Positions 35,172 to 44,296 of a stretch of 64,000 nt of DNA are shown here, piece after piece. The stretch's first letter is position 1. Every line of letters starts with the position of its first letter. Source of the DNA: Skermania sp. ID1734 (GTDB taxonomy: Bacteria > Actinomycetota > Actinomycetes > Mycobacteriales > Mycobacteriaceae); assembly GCF_007489285.1 (NCBI RefSeq), contig NZ_VLIY01000012.1, forward strand, positions 62,001 to 126,000. Reading direction: 5' to 3'. Made by a program: the position numbers and the translations under genes. The notes under the pieces were generated by a model, which saw only the letters and a program-made list of their open reading frames with translations, was not told the DNA's origin and made no database searches.

Positions 35172-36853
35172 TGAACGAACACAGCTACGACTACGACTGG
35201 ATCGTGGTCGGGTCCGGGTTCGGTGGCAGCGTCGCGGCGTTGCGGTTGGCCGAAAAGGGCTACCGGGTGGCGGTGCTCGAACGCGGCCGTCGCTTCGCCG
35301 ACGACGATTTCGCGAAAACCACCTGGCAGCTCGGCCGCTACTACTGGATGCCCAAGCTCGGCCTCAAAGGGGTACTCGGGCTGACGATGTTCCGTGACGT
35401 CTTCGTCGCCTCGGGCTGCGGCGTCGGTGGAGGGTCGCTCGGTTATGCCAACACGCTCTATCGCGCACGTCCGGCGTTCTACCGCGACCCACAGTGGGCC
35501 GATCTCGCGGACTGGGAAACAGAACTCGACGCGCACTACGACACCGCCGAGCACATGCTCGGGGTCACCGAGTACGACGAGGATTCCCCGGCGGGGGAGT
35601 TGCTGCGCGAGTACGCCACCGAGCACGGCTTCGGTGACACCTATGCGCGCACGCGGGTCGGTGTGTTTCTCGGCGAGCCGGGTGTGGCGGTGCCCGATCC
35701 ATACTTCGGCGGTGCCGGTCCGCAGCGCACCGGCTGCGTGCGGTGTGGTTCGTGCATGGTCGGCTGCCGCTACGGCGCGAAGAACACGCTGGTGAAGAAC
35801 TACCTGTATTTCGCCGAACAACGCGGTGTCGACATTATCGCCGAACGCACCGTCGAAGACGTGCGGCCGCTGAGCGGTGGTGACGGTTCCGAAGGATACG
35901 CGGTCACCCATATCCGTTCCGGCGCTTGGGCGCGCACGGGGCGGCAGCGACTGACCGCGCGCGGGGTCGTCGTCGCGGCCGGGGCGCTGGGTACCAACCG
36001 GTTGCTGTTTCGCTGCAAGCTGGCCGGTTCGCTGCCACGGGTCTCTGACCGGCTCGGGGAGCTGGTGCGCACCAACAGCGAATCGATCCTGGCCGTGACC
36101 GGTCCTGCCGGCGGACCCGACTTCAGCAGGGGAATCGCCATCACCGCCAGTGTCTACCCCGACCCCGACACCCACATCGAACCGGTCACCTACGGCGGCG
36201 GCGCCGACTCCCAGTCGCTGTTGTTCTGGCTGCTGACCGAGGCCGGAGGACGCGGCACCCAGCCGATGCACCTGGCGCTCAACATGCTTCGCCACCCAGC
36301 CCGCGCCGCCTCAGCGGCCCGGATCCGCAACTGGTCACGGCGAACCGTGATCCTGCTGGTCATGCAAAGCCTCGACGGAGCCATGCGGCTGAAGGTCAAG
36401 CATCGGCTACCCAATGGCAGCGTCGTGCTGACCACCGAGCAGGACCCGAACAACCCGAACCCGGACAAGATCCCCGCGGCCTACCGTGCGGCGGAATGGT
36501 TGCAAGCCAATCTCGGTGGCACCTCACAGGCCGTGTTCACCGAAGCGCTGCTGTCCATCCCGACCACCGCGCACATCCTCGGCGGCGTCGCGATCGGAGC
36601 CGACGAGACCAAAGGCGTCGTCGACGACGCCCATCGGGTGTTCGGCTACCAGAACCTGCTGGTGTGCGACGGATCGGCCGTGCCGGCCAACATCGGTGTC
36701 AACCCGGGCCTAACCATCACCGCCATGGCCGAACGGGCCCTGACGCACGTCCCGCCGAAGCTGGGCGCAGCCGCGGCTGACGGGGACTCCGCAGCCTCGA
36801 ACAAGCAAAGGAAGGTTCGCAATGGCAACCGCCGTGCCCGCAGCACCAAGTGA
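35171..36853 (+). CDS. GMC-family alcohol/sterol oxidoreductase
   Basis: A 560-residue flavoprotein. The FAD motif VVGSGFGGSVAAL is at 12-24 and the GMC block ASGCGVGGGSLGYANTL near 78-94. A single Cys cluster C-x2-C-x2-C-x3-C (CVRCGSCMVGC) near 190-200 is typical of the cholesterol-oxidase-like ChoD branch, and the C-terminal NPGLTITAMAERA helix completes the fold. It should oxidise an alcohol to an aldehyde or ketone. ATG 35171 overlaps the fadD stop; a GTG at 35168 is an alternative. Its 3' end overlaps the aldehyde dehydrogenase gene by 32 bases. Confidence 0.85.
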   Translation: MNEHSYDYDWIVVGSGFGGSVAALRLAEKGYRVAVLERGRRFADDDFAKTTWQLGRYYWMPKLGLKGVLGLTMFRDVFVASGCGVGGGSLGYANTLYRARPAFYRDPQWADLADWETELDAHYDTAEHMLGVTEYDEDSPAGELLREYATEHGFGDTYARTRVGVFLGEPGVAVPDPYFGGAGPQRTGCVRCGSCMVGCRYGAKNTLVKNYLYFAEQRGVDIIAERTVEDVRPLSGGDGSEGYAVTHIRSGAWARTGRQRLTARGVVVAAGALGTNRLLFRCKLAGSLPRVSDRLGELVRTNSESILAVTGPAGGPDFSRGIAITASVYPDPDTHIEPVTYGGGADSQSLLFWLLTEAGGRGTQPMHLALNMLRHPARAASAARIRNWSRRTVILLVMQSLDGAMRLKVKHRLPNGSVVLTTEQDPNNPNPDKIPAAYRAAEWLQANLGGTSQAVFTEALLSIPTTAHILGGVAIGADETKGVVDDAHRVFGYQNLLVCDGSAVPANIGVNPGLTITAMAERALTHVPPKLGAAAADGDSAASNKQRKVRNGNRRARSTK

Positions 36854-38363
36854 GCGCCAAGTCTCCCCAGAGATGATCGCCGTCGAAAATCCGGCGACCG
36901 GTGAGATCATCGGCCACGTGCCGGACATGGACGCTGCCCAGGTCGCCGACCTTGCCCAGCGGGCCCGGGCAGCGCAACCGGGATGGGAAGCTCTCGGCTA
37001 CGACGGTCGAGCTCGCGTGCTGCGTCGGATGCAGCGCTGGCTGATGGACAACGCCGACCGCGTGATCACCACCATCAGCAGCGAGACCGGCAAGGCCTAC
37101 GAAGATGCCCAGATCGCCGAACTTGCCTACGGTGCGCAGGCCTTCGGGTTCTGGGCAAAAAACGCCCGAAAATATTTGGCGGACGAAAAGATCCGATCGT
37201 CGTCGGTGTTCGTGAAGGGCAAGCGACTGATCCTGCGCTACCGTCCGATCGGGCTGGTCGGGGTGATCGGGCCATGGAACTATCCGCTGACCAATTCCTT
37301 CGGCGACTGCATTCCAGCGCTCGCGGCCGGAAACAGCGTCATCCTCAAACCGTCCGAATACACGCCGTTAACCTCGATGTTGATGGCCGAAGGCCTGGCC
37401 GAGTGCGGCCTGCCCGACGGCGTGTTCGCCGTCGCCACCGGACGCGGGCCAACCGGGGCGGCTGTCCTCGACGAAGTCGACATGGTGATGTTCACCGGTT
37501 CCACCGCCACCGGCCGAAAAGTCGGTGTCCGCGCCGCAGAGCGGCTGATCCCGGCCTCGCTGGAACTCGGCGGCAAAGACCCGATGATCGTGCTCGCCGA
37601 CGCAGACCTCGAACGCGCCGCCAACCACGCCGTCTACTACTCGATGTTCAACGCTGGACAGACCTGCATTTCCATCGAACGCTGCTACGTCGAAGCACCG
37701 GTGTATGACGACTTCCTCGCGCGGGTCACCGCCAAAACCCGCGCCATCAGACAGGGCGTGCCCAATGGCCCCGGAAGCGTCGACGTCGGTTCGCTCACCT
37801 TCCCTCCCCAGGTCGACACCGTCGAGCGACATGTCGCCGACGCCCGCAATCGCGGAGCAAGGGTGCTCACCGGCGGCCACCGCGGCCGCGATCACGGCCA
37901 CTGGTTCGAACCGACGATTCTTGTCGACGTCGACCACGACATGGCCTGCATGCGGGAAGAAACCTTCGGCCCCACGCTGCCGATCATGAAGGTCGCCGAC
38001 GCCGAAGAAGCGATCGCACTGGCCAACGACTCCGAATACGGCCTGTGCGCATCCGTATTCACCCGCAACATTTCCCGCGGTGAAGCCCTCGCCCGGCGGA
38101 TCACCGCCGGCGCGGTCACCGTCAACGACGCCCTGGTCAACTACACCGCACTCGAACTGCCCATGGGTGGGGGCAAACCAGGCTCCGGTGTGGGCTACCG
38201 CCACGGCGCCGGCGGAATCCGCAAGTACTGCCGCCAGCAATCACTGCTGATCTCCCGGTTCCACCCCCACCGCGACATGCACATGCACCCCTACAACGCC
38301 CGCCGCACGCGGCTGTTCACCCGCGCATTGGCATTGCTGAACCGCGGATTGCCGAACAAATGA
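36822..38363 (+). CDS. NAD(P)-dependent aldehyde dehydrogenase
   Basis: A 513-residue aldehyde dehydrogenase with Asn153 (PWNYP), general base Glu248 (LELGGKDP) and catalytic Cys282 (AGQTCISIERC). The C-terminal ~50 residues after the usual end (RFHPHRDMHMHPYN onward) form a basic and hydrophobic tail reminiscent of membrane-bound fatty aldehyde dehydrogenases. It probably oxidises a fatty or other lipophilic aldehyde to the acid. The start is fixed by AAGGAAGG six bases upstream, even though it lies inside the end of the GMC gene. Confidence 0.88.
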   Translation: MATAVPAAPSERQVSPEMIAVENPATGEIIGHVPDMDAAQVADLAQRARAAQPGWEALGYDGRARVLRRMQRWLMDNADRVITTISSETGKAYEDAQIAELAYGAQAFGFWAKNARKYLADEKIRSSSVFVKGKRLILRYRPIGLVGVIGPWNYPLTNSFGDCIPALAAGNSVILKPSEYTPLTSMLMAEGLAECGLPDGVFAVATGRGPTGAAVLDEVDMVMFTGSTATGRKVGVRAAERLIPASLELGGKDPMIVLADADLERAANHAVYYSMFNAGQTCISIERCYVEAPVYDDFLARVTAKTRAIRQGVPNGPGSVDVGSLTFPPQVDTVERHVADARNRGARVLTGGHRGRDHGHWFEPTILVDVDHDMACMREETFGPTLPIMKVADAEEAIALANDSEYGLCASVFTRNISRGEALARRITAGAVTVNDALVNYTALELPMGGGKPGSGVGYRHGAGGIRKYCRQQSLLISRFHPHRDMHMHPYNARRTRLFTRALALLNRGLPNK

Positions 38364-38575
38364 GCCCACCATGAACCCGACCCACGATCGCCAAATCCGA
38401 GCGCGGCCGCCCCGCCGACGTATCCGCAGCCCCTGAATAAGTGGCCCAGACATTAGTTTTTGATGGGATGCGTTGCACCCATACGAACAATCAATGGTGA
38501 ACGCCCAGACCAGACTGTGTGCGGTGGGGACGTTCCGCAATTATCAATTTCTCTCCACAAAACTTTGGAGCAGGG
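38364..38575. other. Intergenic region splitting the cluster
   Basis: No gene is seen. A hairpin with one bulge (ATGGG-A-TGC / GCA-CCCAT, 38463-38482) lies in the middle. The 212-base gap may hold an internal promoter for the second half of the cluster (DUF445 to WS/DGAT). Confidence 0.4.
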
Positions 38576-39934
38576 ATGAGCGTTCTTTCAGCGGGGCCTT
38601 TTCTGGATTGGGAAGAGCTCACGGGGCAGTCGAAATTTGTCGTCGATATCGTCAGTGTGCCAGTTTTCAGTGCAATTGCCGGTTTGATCACCAACTGGAC
38701 CGGCGTGATCATGCTTTTCGCGCCGGTACGGTTCACCGGCTTCTATGTACCCGGGCTGAAGTCCCTATTTCCCTATTTGCCGCGTAAGGTGCAGATTCTC
38801 CCGGTGTTCGCGCCCGAAGGGATCCTGGGCTTCCAAGGGTTCATTCCGTGCCGCGCGGAGAAGATGGCCAGTCTGATCGTCGACAAATCCATCGCCCGCA
38901 TCGGCGGGATCGGCGATTTCTACAAGGAACTCAATCCCGATCAGCTTGCCGAGAGACTCGCTGACGCCGCCCGGCCACAGATCCGACAACTGACCACCGA
39001 GGTCATCGAGGCCGAACATCCCCAGTTGTGGCAGTCGTTGCCGAGATCGGTCAAGGAAACCGTTCTCAAGACTGTCGATGCCGAATTGCCGCAGATCTCG
39101 CGACGCGCGTTCGCGAAGATCGGCGAGAACATCGACGAACTGCTCGACGTCAAGTTGATGACCGTGAACCACCTGCGCAAGAACCCGGAGGTGCTGCGCG
39201 ACATCATCAAGGGAATGGCAGTGCCGGAACTGCGGTTCATGGTGCGCATTGGTGCGCTCGGATTTGTGTTCGGCATCCCCCTTGCGCTGTATCTCAACTG
39301 GGTGCATGCGGCCAACCCTCCAGTTTTGGGCGCGATCCCAGGTTGGGCGACCGTGCTGCTCGGCGCAGCAGTTATCGGTGTTGTCGTCAACATCATCGCC
39401 ATCAAAGTCGTCTTCGAACCCGGCGAGCCGAAACCGCGGTACCGGTATTTGTGGCGCCAGGGCCTGTTTCCGCGACGGCAACACGAGGCCGCGGCCCAAC
39501 TCGCCGCCATGTTGTCGATCGAGGTGCTCACGGTCGGCAATTTCTCCCGCGAACTTCTCGAAGGCGCCAGCGGCGACAAGACGCTCGCCTTCATCCAGGA
39601 GGCGGTATCGGAGGAGGTCGACCGGATTCTCGGGCCGGTGATTTCGATGGTCGGCAGATCGGTTGGTGTCATCGACCGGGAGGCCCTCGAACAGCGCGCC
39701 GGCACCACGGTCGTCACCTTTGCCCCGAAAGTGTTTCAGGACAAGAAGTTCAACAAGAAGAAGGCCAAGCGGATCGACAAGTTCGCCACCGAGAAGTTCC
39801 GGGCGCTTCCGCCTGATGAGTTCGGCGAAATGCTGTACGCGGCAATCGAACAGGACGCGTGGCTACTGTACGTGCACGGCGGTCTGCTCGGCATCATCGT
39901 CGGCGCGATACACATCCTCATCTTCGGAACCTGA
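38576..39934 (+). CDS. DUF445-family membrane protein
   Basis: A 452-residue protein with a hydrophobic N-terminal helix (about 28-50), a central membrane pair (about 235-285) and a C-terminal helix (about 430-450). Between them lie long amphipathic helical regions (ELNPDQLAERLADAARPQI and similar). This is the DUF445/YheB-type family, of unknown function and suspected of membrane organisation. ATG 38576 follows GGAG; an upstream frame from 38519 has no ribosome binding site. Association with lipid oxidation genes is the only clue to a role. Confidence 0.75.
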   Translation: MSVLSAGPFLDWEELTGQSKFVVDIVSVPVFSAIAGLITNWTGVIMLFAPVRFTGFYVPGLKSLFPYLPRKVQILPVFAPEGILGFQGFIPCRAEKMASLIVDKSIARIGGIGDFYKELNPDQLAERLADAARPQIRQLTTEVIEAEHPQLWQSLPRSVKETVLKTVDAELPQISRRAFAKIGENIDELLDVKLMTVNHLRKNPEVLRDIIKGMAVPELRFMVRIGALGFVFGIPLALYLNWVHAANPPVLGAIPGWATVLLGAAVIGVVVNIIAIKVVFEPGEPKPRYRYLWRQGLFPRRQHEAAAQLAAMLSIEVLTVGNFSRELLEGASGDKTLAFIQEAVSEEVDRILGPVISMVGRSVGVIDREALEQRAGTTVVTFAPKVFQDKKFNKKKAKRIDKFATEKFRALPPDEFGEMLYAAIEQDAWLLYVHGGLLGIIVGAIHILIFGT

Positions 39935-39954
39935 ACACGCGGAAGGCCGAAACG

Positions 39955-40839
39955 ATGACCGAGAAATTCACAAACGGCGCCCAAACCGGGGGCCACGGCG
40001 TCTCCGCGGCCGACCGGGCCGCTCAACCTGCTCGTGAAGCCGCCGCCGGCAGCGTCAGCGCTGCAGCCGAACTCGCGAAAAACGCAACCTCGATGCTGTA
40101 TTCGGCGATGACCACCGTCGGTGCAGATCCGCTCGAAGCCACCAGCACGGTGATCAAGCATGCCAACGACCTCAACCCCGTGCCCGGGTTGGTGACCGAC
40201 AGCGTGCGAACCGTGCGCCGGGTCGCCAGTCCGGTGTTAGGAGCCGACAGTGGTCGCGGCAACGCCGCATCGGATCTGGTGACACTGCGCCGCCGGGGCA
40301 ACGGCTTGATCGGTGTCTCACACAAATCCGGCAGTGAATATCGCAAAAATCACCCGGCATTCGCGCTGATCCTCGACGAGCTCACGCCCGATGAGGCTCG
40401 CATCGTCCGCTTCCTCGCCGTCGCTGGGCCGCAACCCATGATCGATGTGCGCACGAAATCGCTGTTCCAGATCGGGTCGGAGCTGTTGGCCTCTGATATC
40501 AACATGGTTGCCGAAATGGCCGGTTGCCGGTGGCGCGATCAGGACCGGAACTATTTCGCAAATTTGACCCGGCTCGGACTGGTTCGCTTCTCTCCAGAAC
40601 CCGTCGACGACTTTCGCAGATATGCACTCATCGAAGTGCAACCGGTGGCGGTCGAGGCCATCGAAAAGGTCAAGAAATCGATCACAATTTATCGCAGCAT
40701 CTATTTGTCGGAATTCGGCCGGCAATTCACCGACGTGTGCTTCGACACCACGAACTACCACGCGGGTGGGTGGGACTCCAACGAGCGTGGCGACAAGACC
40801 ATCGGCAAGGGGCCGCCCAGCCGCCGGCAGAAGTCGTGA
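39955..40839 (+). CDS. DUF4393 (Abi-alpha)-like protein
   Basis: A 294-residue protein with a disordered N-terminus. The domain at about 120-275 reads HPAFALILDELTPDEARIVRFLA, then YFANLTRLGLVRF and IYLSEFGRQF. This pattern matches the DUF4393 or Abi-alpha family, in which a helical domain senses or mediates stress or abortive infection. No membrane helix is obvious. It starts 20 bases after DUF445 with GGAAGG upstream. Its presence in a lipid operon is unexpected. Confidence 0.55.
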   Translation: MTEKFTNGAQTGGHGVSAADRAAQPAREAAAGSVSAAAELAKNATSMLYSAMTTVGADPLEATSTVIKHANDLNPVPGLVTDSVRTVRRVASPVLGADSGRGNAASDLVTLRRRGNGLIGVSHKSGSEYRKNHPAFALILDELTPDEARIVRFLAVAGPQPMIDVRTKSLFQIGSELLASDINMVAEMAGCRWRDQDRNYFANLTRLGLVRFSPEPVDDFRRYALIEVQPVAVEAIEKVKKSITIYRSIYLSEFGRQFTDVCFDTTNYHAGGWDSNERGDKTIGKGPPSRRQKS

Positions 40840-40920
40840 TGATCGCCTGTCCTTCCACCAGCAGACGGTGTCCTCTGCTCCGACAGCTACCCGGCTGACA
40901 TCTATTTCCGAGGAGTGCAC

Positions 40921-41721
40921 ATGCACGTCGAATATTCGCACGTCATTATCGGCACCGACGGTGCCGCACCCGCGCGCCACGCGACCACGGTCGGGGGAGC
41001 GGTCGCTGCCCGTTTGGCCCTGCCTGTTGTGCTCGTCACCGCATGGAAGTCCGGCCTGGAAATACCCGGCGCCCGCGAACAATCGTGGGCGTCTATGACA
41101 ACGAAGGCCGCTGAGGTCGACCTGAGCCAGTTCGCGCTGGCACGGATCCACCGCATCGAGGCCAAAGGCGACCCTGCCGATGTCCTCATCGACATCACCG
41201 ACCAGTCGCCACGGAGCCTGCTGCTCGTCGGCGGTCGAGGGCTCGGAACCGCAACCGGGCGCCTGACCAGCAGCACATCGAATCAGTTGTCGCATCGCAG
41301 CCCGAGCGATGTCCTGTTCGTTCACAACCGACTGCACTGGCTCGAGTCCGTCGCGCTGGCCACCGACGGATCAGCAACCTCCATCACGGCCGCCAGACAG
41401 GGTCTAGGACTTGCGAAAGCATTTGGAGCCCAGGTCATTCTCGTGACCGCCAACTCCAACGCCGTCGAGGGAAAGCAAGTATTGGCCAATGTCGCAGAAG
41501 CCTTGGAGCCGGACCTCGCCGACACCTCCCTCACCCACGAAGTGGTCACCGGCGACCCCGCCACCGCCATCCCCGACGCGGCCGCGGGCACCGATCTGCT
41601 CGTCATAGGCAACCGCGGCATGAGCGGATTCGCGCGGATGCTCGGATCGACGGCGAACTCCATCACCCACCGAGCCACCTCGAACCTGCTGCTCGTCAAC
41701 ACTGCCCGCATCTCGCGGTAG
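40921..41721 (+). CDS. Tandem universal stress protein
   Basis: A 266-residue protein of two UspA domains (about 1-135 and 140-266). The second keeps the ATP-binding motif G-2x-G-9x-G(S/T) (GNRGMSGFARMLGST); the first has a weaker version (GGRGLGTATGRLTSSTSNQ). ATG 40921 is preferred because AGGAG ends five bases before it; a GTG at 40915 overlaps that site. It probably binds ATP and signals energy or hypoxic stress. Confidence 0.88.
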   Translation: MHVEYSHVIIGTDGAAPARHATTVGGAVAARLALPVVLVTAWKSGLEIPGAREQSWASMTTKAAEVDLSQFALARIHRIEAKGDPADVLIDITDQSPRSLLLVGGRGLGTATGRLTSSTSNQLSHRSPSDVLFVHNRLHWLESVALATDGSATSITAARQGLGLAKAFGAQVILVTANSNAVEGKQVLANVAEALEPDLADTSLTHEVVTGDPATAIPDAAAGTDLLVIGNRGMSGFARMLGSTANSITHRATSNLLLVNTARISR

Positions 41722-41776
41722 GCGCGGAGTGGCCGTTTCGGCGGTGCCAACAACATATCGACCAGGAGACGCATCG

Positions 41777-42217
41777 ATGGCTGATCAAACAAACCCCCGA
41801 TGGTCCATCAAACTTCTCGCGGACTCCAACCACAGCACGACAACGATCGAAAAATTCGTTGCCAGGTACCGCTGCGGCCTTCCCGCCTTACCGGCACCGG
41901 CTACCGACGAATGGGATTGGCAACTACGCGCGCGCTGCCGCACGGTCGATCCAGCGATCTTCTTCCCGCCCGCCCGCGGGCCCGAGCGCACTCGCAGTGA
42001 ACGCGAAGCGAAAGCCATCTGCGCGGGGTGCCCCGTGCTGCACACCTGCCGCAGATACGCGGTACAGGCCAAGGAGCCACACGGGATATGGGGCGGTCTC
42101 AGCGCCCGCGAGCGCGCGCTGCTGGAACTGCATGCATCAGTACGACACCCGCGTGACAACCAGCAAAAGCCCAGCCGGGAAAGCGCTTGCCACCATGAAC
42201 CACCCGACAGCGGTTGA
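41777..42217 (+). CDS. WhiB-family iron-sulfur transcriptional regulator
   Basis: A 146-residue protein with the four cluster cysteines Cys54, Cys82, Cys85 and Cys91 (CAGCPVLHTC) and the turn GIWGG (103-107), the hallmarks of WhiB. WhiB proteins hold a [4Fe-4S] cluster sensitive to O2 and NO and bind the principal sigma factor; WhiB3 of M. tuberculosis controls storage and wall lipids. An extended N-terminus (40 residues) and a C-terminal His/Cys-containing tail are unusual. It lies between the USP and WS/DGAT genes, so it may tune this cluster to redox state (inference). Confidence 0.88.
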   Translation: MADQTNPRWSIKLLADSNHSTTTIEKFVARYRCGLPALPAPATDEWDWQLRARCRTVDPAIFFPPARGPERTRSEREAKAICAGCPVLHTCRRYAVQAKEPHGIWGGLSARERALLELHASVRHPRDNQQKPSRESACHHEPPDSG

Positions 42218-42317
42218 CATTTCACCGCCGCCAACCCAGCACAGCCCTACCCGACGCTGTGCCCGTCGCTCGTGCCCCGTTCACTGCGGCGCACATCTAC
42301 CACCGGAAGGCCTCGAC

Positions 42318-43706
42318 ATGGAACTGATGCAACCGCTCGATGCGGCGTTCTTGCTCGCCGAATCCCGCGAACACCCGATGCACGTGGGGGCACTCATGCT
42401 CTTCGAGCCGCCCGCAGATGCTGGTCCGGAATATGTACGCGAGATCTACGAGCAGATGATCAATGATGTGAACTACCACCCGACCTACCTCAAGCGCCCC
42501 GTCTCGCCGATCGGCAACGTGAGCACCTGGGCGTGGGCGCAGGATGAGGAGATCGATGTCGACTACCACGTTCGCCGGGTCGCGATGCCGACACCGGGCC
42601 GCATCCGTGAACTACTATCTGCCGTCTCACGCTGGCACGGAACGCTTTTGGATCGACACCGCCCGCTGTGGGAGGTGCACGTCATCGAAGGCCTGGCCGA
42701 CGGCCGGTTCGCTATCTACCTGAAGATCCACCATGCCCTGATGGATGGTGTCAGCGCACTACGACACATCGAACGACACCTGTCGGTCGACCCCGCCGCA
42801 CGCGACTGTCCGCCGCTGTGGAGCCGACGTGACACTGCGGCACAGAAAGGCCGAAAAGACCAATCCGCACAGGCGGCGCCGACGTCGCCACTGCGCACCC
42901 TGCTCGACAGCGGCGCCAAGGTTGCCGCCGGTCTCGCCGACATAGCCGATGTGGTCCGGATCGGGCGGATGGCCCTTGTCGATGACGATCTCGTCTTACC
43001 CGGTTCGGCCCCGAAGACCATGTTCAACGTGCCCATCGGTGGTGCGCGACGCTTCGCCGCGCAGTCCTGGGACCTCAAGCGCATCAACGCGATCCGGCAA
43101 GCGGCCGGTGTCTCCGTCAACGATGTCGTCCTCGCGATGTGCTCTGGTGCACTGCGCACCTACCTCCTCGAACACGACGGGCTGCCCGAGGAATCCCTCA
43201 ACGCCTTCGTGCCGATCTCCACCCGCACGCCCGACAAGGCAGATGCCGGCGGCAACGCGGTGGGAGTCATTCTGTGCCGACTGGGAACCCACCTGGCCGA
43301 TCCCAAGGAACGCCTGGACGTCATCAGTGCCTCGACAGGAAGTGGAAAAAACCTCTACCGGTCCGTCGGAACCTACTCCGGACTGGCGTGGACTTTGGCG
43401 TCGGTCTCACCGATGCTGGCGGCATCGCTACCCGGTGTGGCAGCAATCAGCCCTCGCTCGTTCAACGTCATCGTGTCCAACGTTCCCGGTCCCCGCCAGA
43501 CGATGTACTGGAACGGAGCGAAACTCACCGGCATGTACCCGGTTTCGGTCGTCACGGAGGGACAGGCACTCAACATCACCCTGACCAACAACGACGACAA
43601 ACTCGACTTCGGCGTCATCGGTTGCCGCCGCAGCGTCCCCCATCTGCAGCGCATACTCACTCACCTCGAGACCGCATTGCGGGAGTTGGAAGCCGCATAC
43701 AGCTGA
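42318..43706 (+). CDS. Wax ester synthase/diacylglycerol acyltransferase (WS/DGAT)
   Basis: A 462-residue protein beginning MELMQPLDAAFLLAES. The catalytic HHALMDG (HHxxxDG, His138-Gly144) lies in the N-terminal half, and NVPGPRQTMY in the C-terminal half is also conserved in the family. It esterifies acyl-CoA with fatty alcohols or diacylglycerol to form storage wax or triacylglycerol. ATG 42318 has GGAAGG seven bases upstream; the frame is open into whiB but that part is not coding. It is the last gene of the cluster, consistent with storage as its end point. Confidence 0.92.
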   Translation: MELMQPLDAAFLLAESREHPMHVGALMLFEPPADAGPEYVREIYEQMINDVNYHPTYLKRPVSPIGNVSTWAWAQDEEIDVDYHVRRVAMPTPGRIRELLSAVSRWHGTLLDRHRPLWEVHVIEGLADGRFAIYLKIHHALMDGVSALRHIERHLSVDPAARDCPPLWSRRDTAAQKGRKDQSAQAAPTSPLRTLLDSGAKVAAGLADIADVVRIGRMALVDDDLVLPGSAPKTMFNVPIGGARRFAAQSWDLKRINAIRQAAGVSVNDVVLAMCSGALRTYLLEHDGLPEESLNAFVPISTRTPDKADAGGNAVGVILCRLGTHLADPKERLDVISASTGSGKNLYRSVGTYSGLAWTLASVSPMLAASLPGVAAISPRSFNVIVSNVPGPRQTMYWNGAKLTGMYPVSVVTEGQALNITLTNNDDKLDFGVIGCRRSVPHLQRILTHLETALRELEAAYS

Positions 43707-44296
43707 GTCGGCAGCGGGGACGCGGGCCTGTGCGTTTGCCGAACCGTCGGCCAACCGTTGAGAACCATAATGGCGCTGCGTGCAGAGACGACGGGAGCTG
43801 GTCGTTTGCAAGCGCTGATCACTCTGGTCGGCTTGTCGGCGGCATTGGCCGGTCGCCAAAGGCTACGCCGGACTCGAATGAAGACGGTGAGCCTGCGTTG
43901 GGCAGAACCTGACCGCCTTCCATAATCCAACCGGCGGAAAGCCCGCGGGGTGACCGGACATCGTCGATTGCACAACCTGCGGGTTGCGCGATCGCGTCAT
44001 GAAACGAATGCTGCTGCCGCTCAAGGAGATCGGGCCCTCGGTTGCCACGGACACATCTCCCTGCCCAGCGGCATGGGTGTCGCGCGTCGAGCCCCAGATG
44101 GCGACGAAACAGTGGTCGAAGTATCGTCGAACTCGCTGACGACCCTGACCCGTCGCGACATGTTCTGTGGCACCCCGTGGGCAAAACCATCCCGGCAAGG
44201 ATCGAAACACTGCCCTCGACCTGCGTTGATTGGACACCACGCGAAATCGTGAAACCGAGGTAAAACGCATTCAACTGGGTCTGTACTCGGGCGCCG
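43707..44296. other. 590-base gap without a supported gene
   Basis: Open frames exist on both strands (for example 43819-44274 minus), but none has a ribosome binding site, domain or recognisable similarity. It may include the 3' region of the WS/DGAT transcript and the end of the convergent regulator. I see no clear hairpin. Confidence 0.4.

Noticed and set aside
43819-44274. 151-codon minus-strand frame
   Set aside because: No ribosome binding site, domain or plausible amino-acid pattern.
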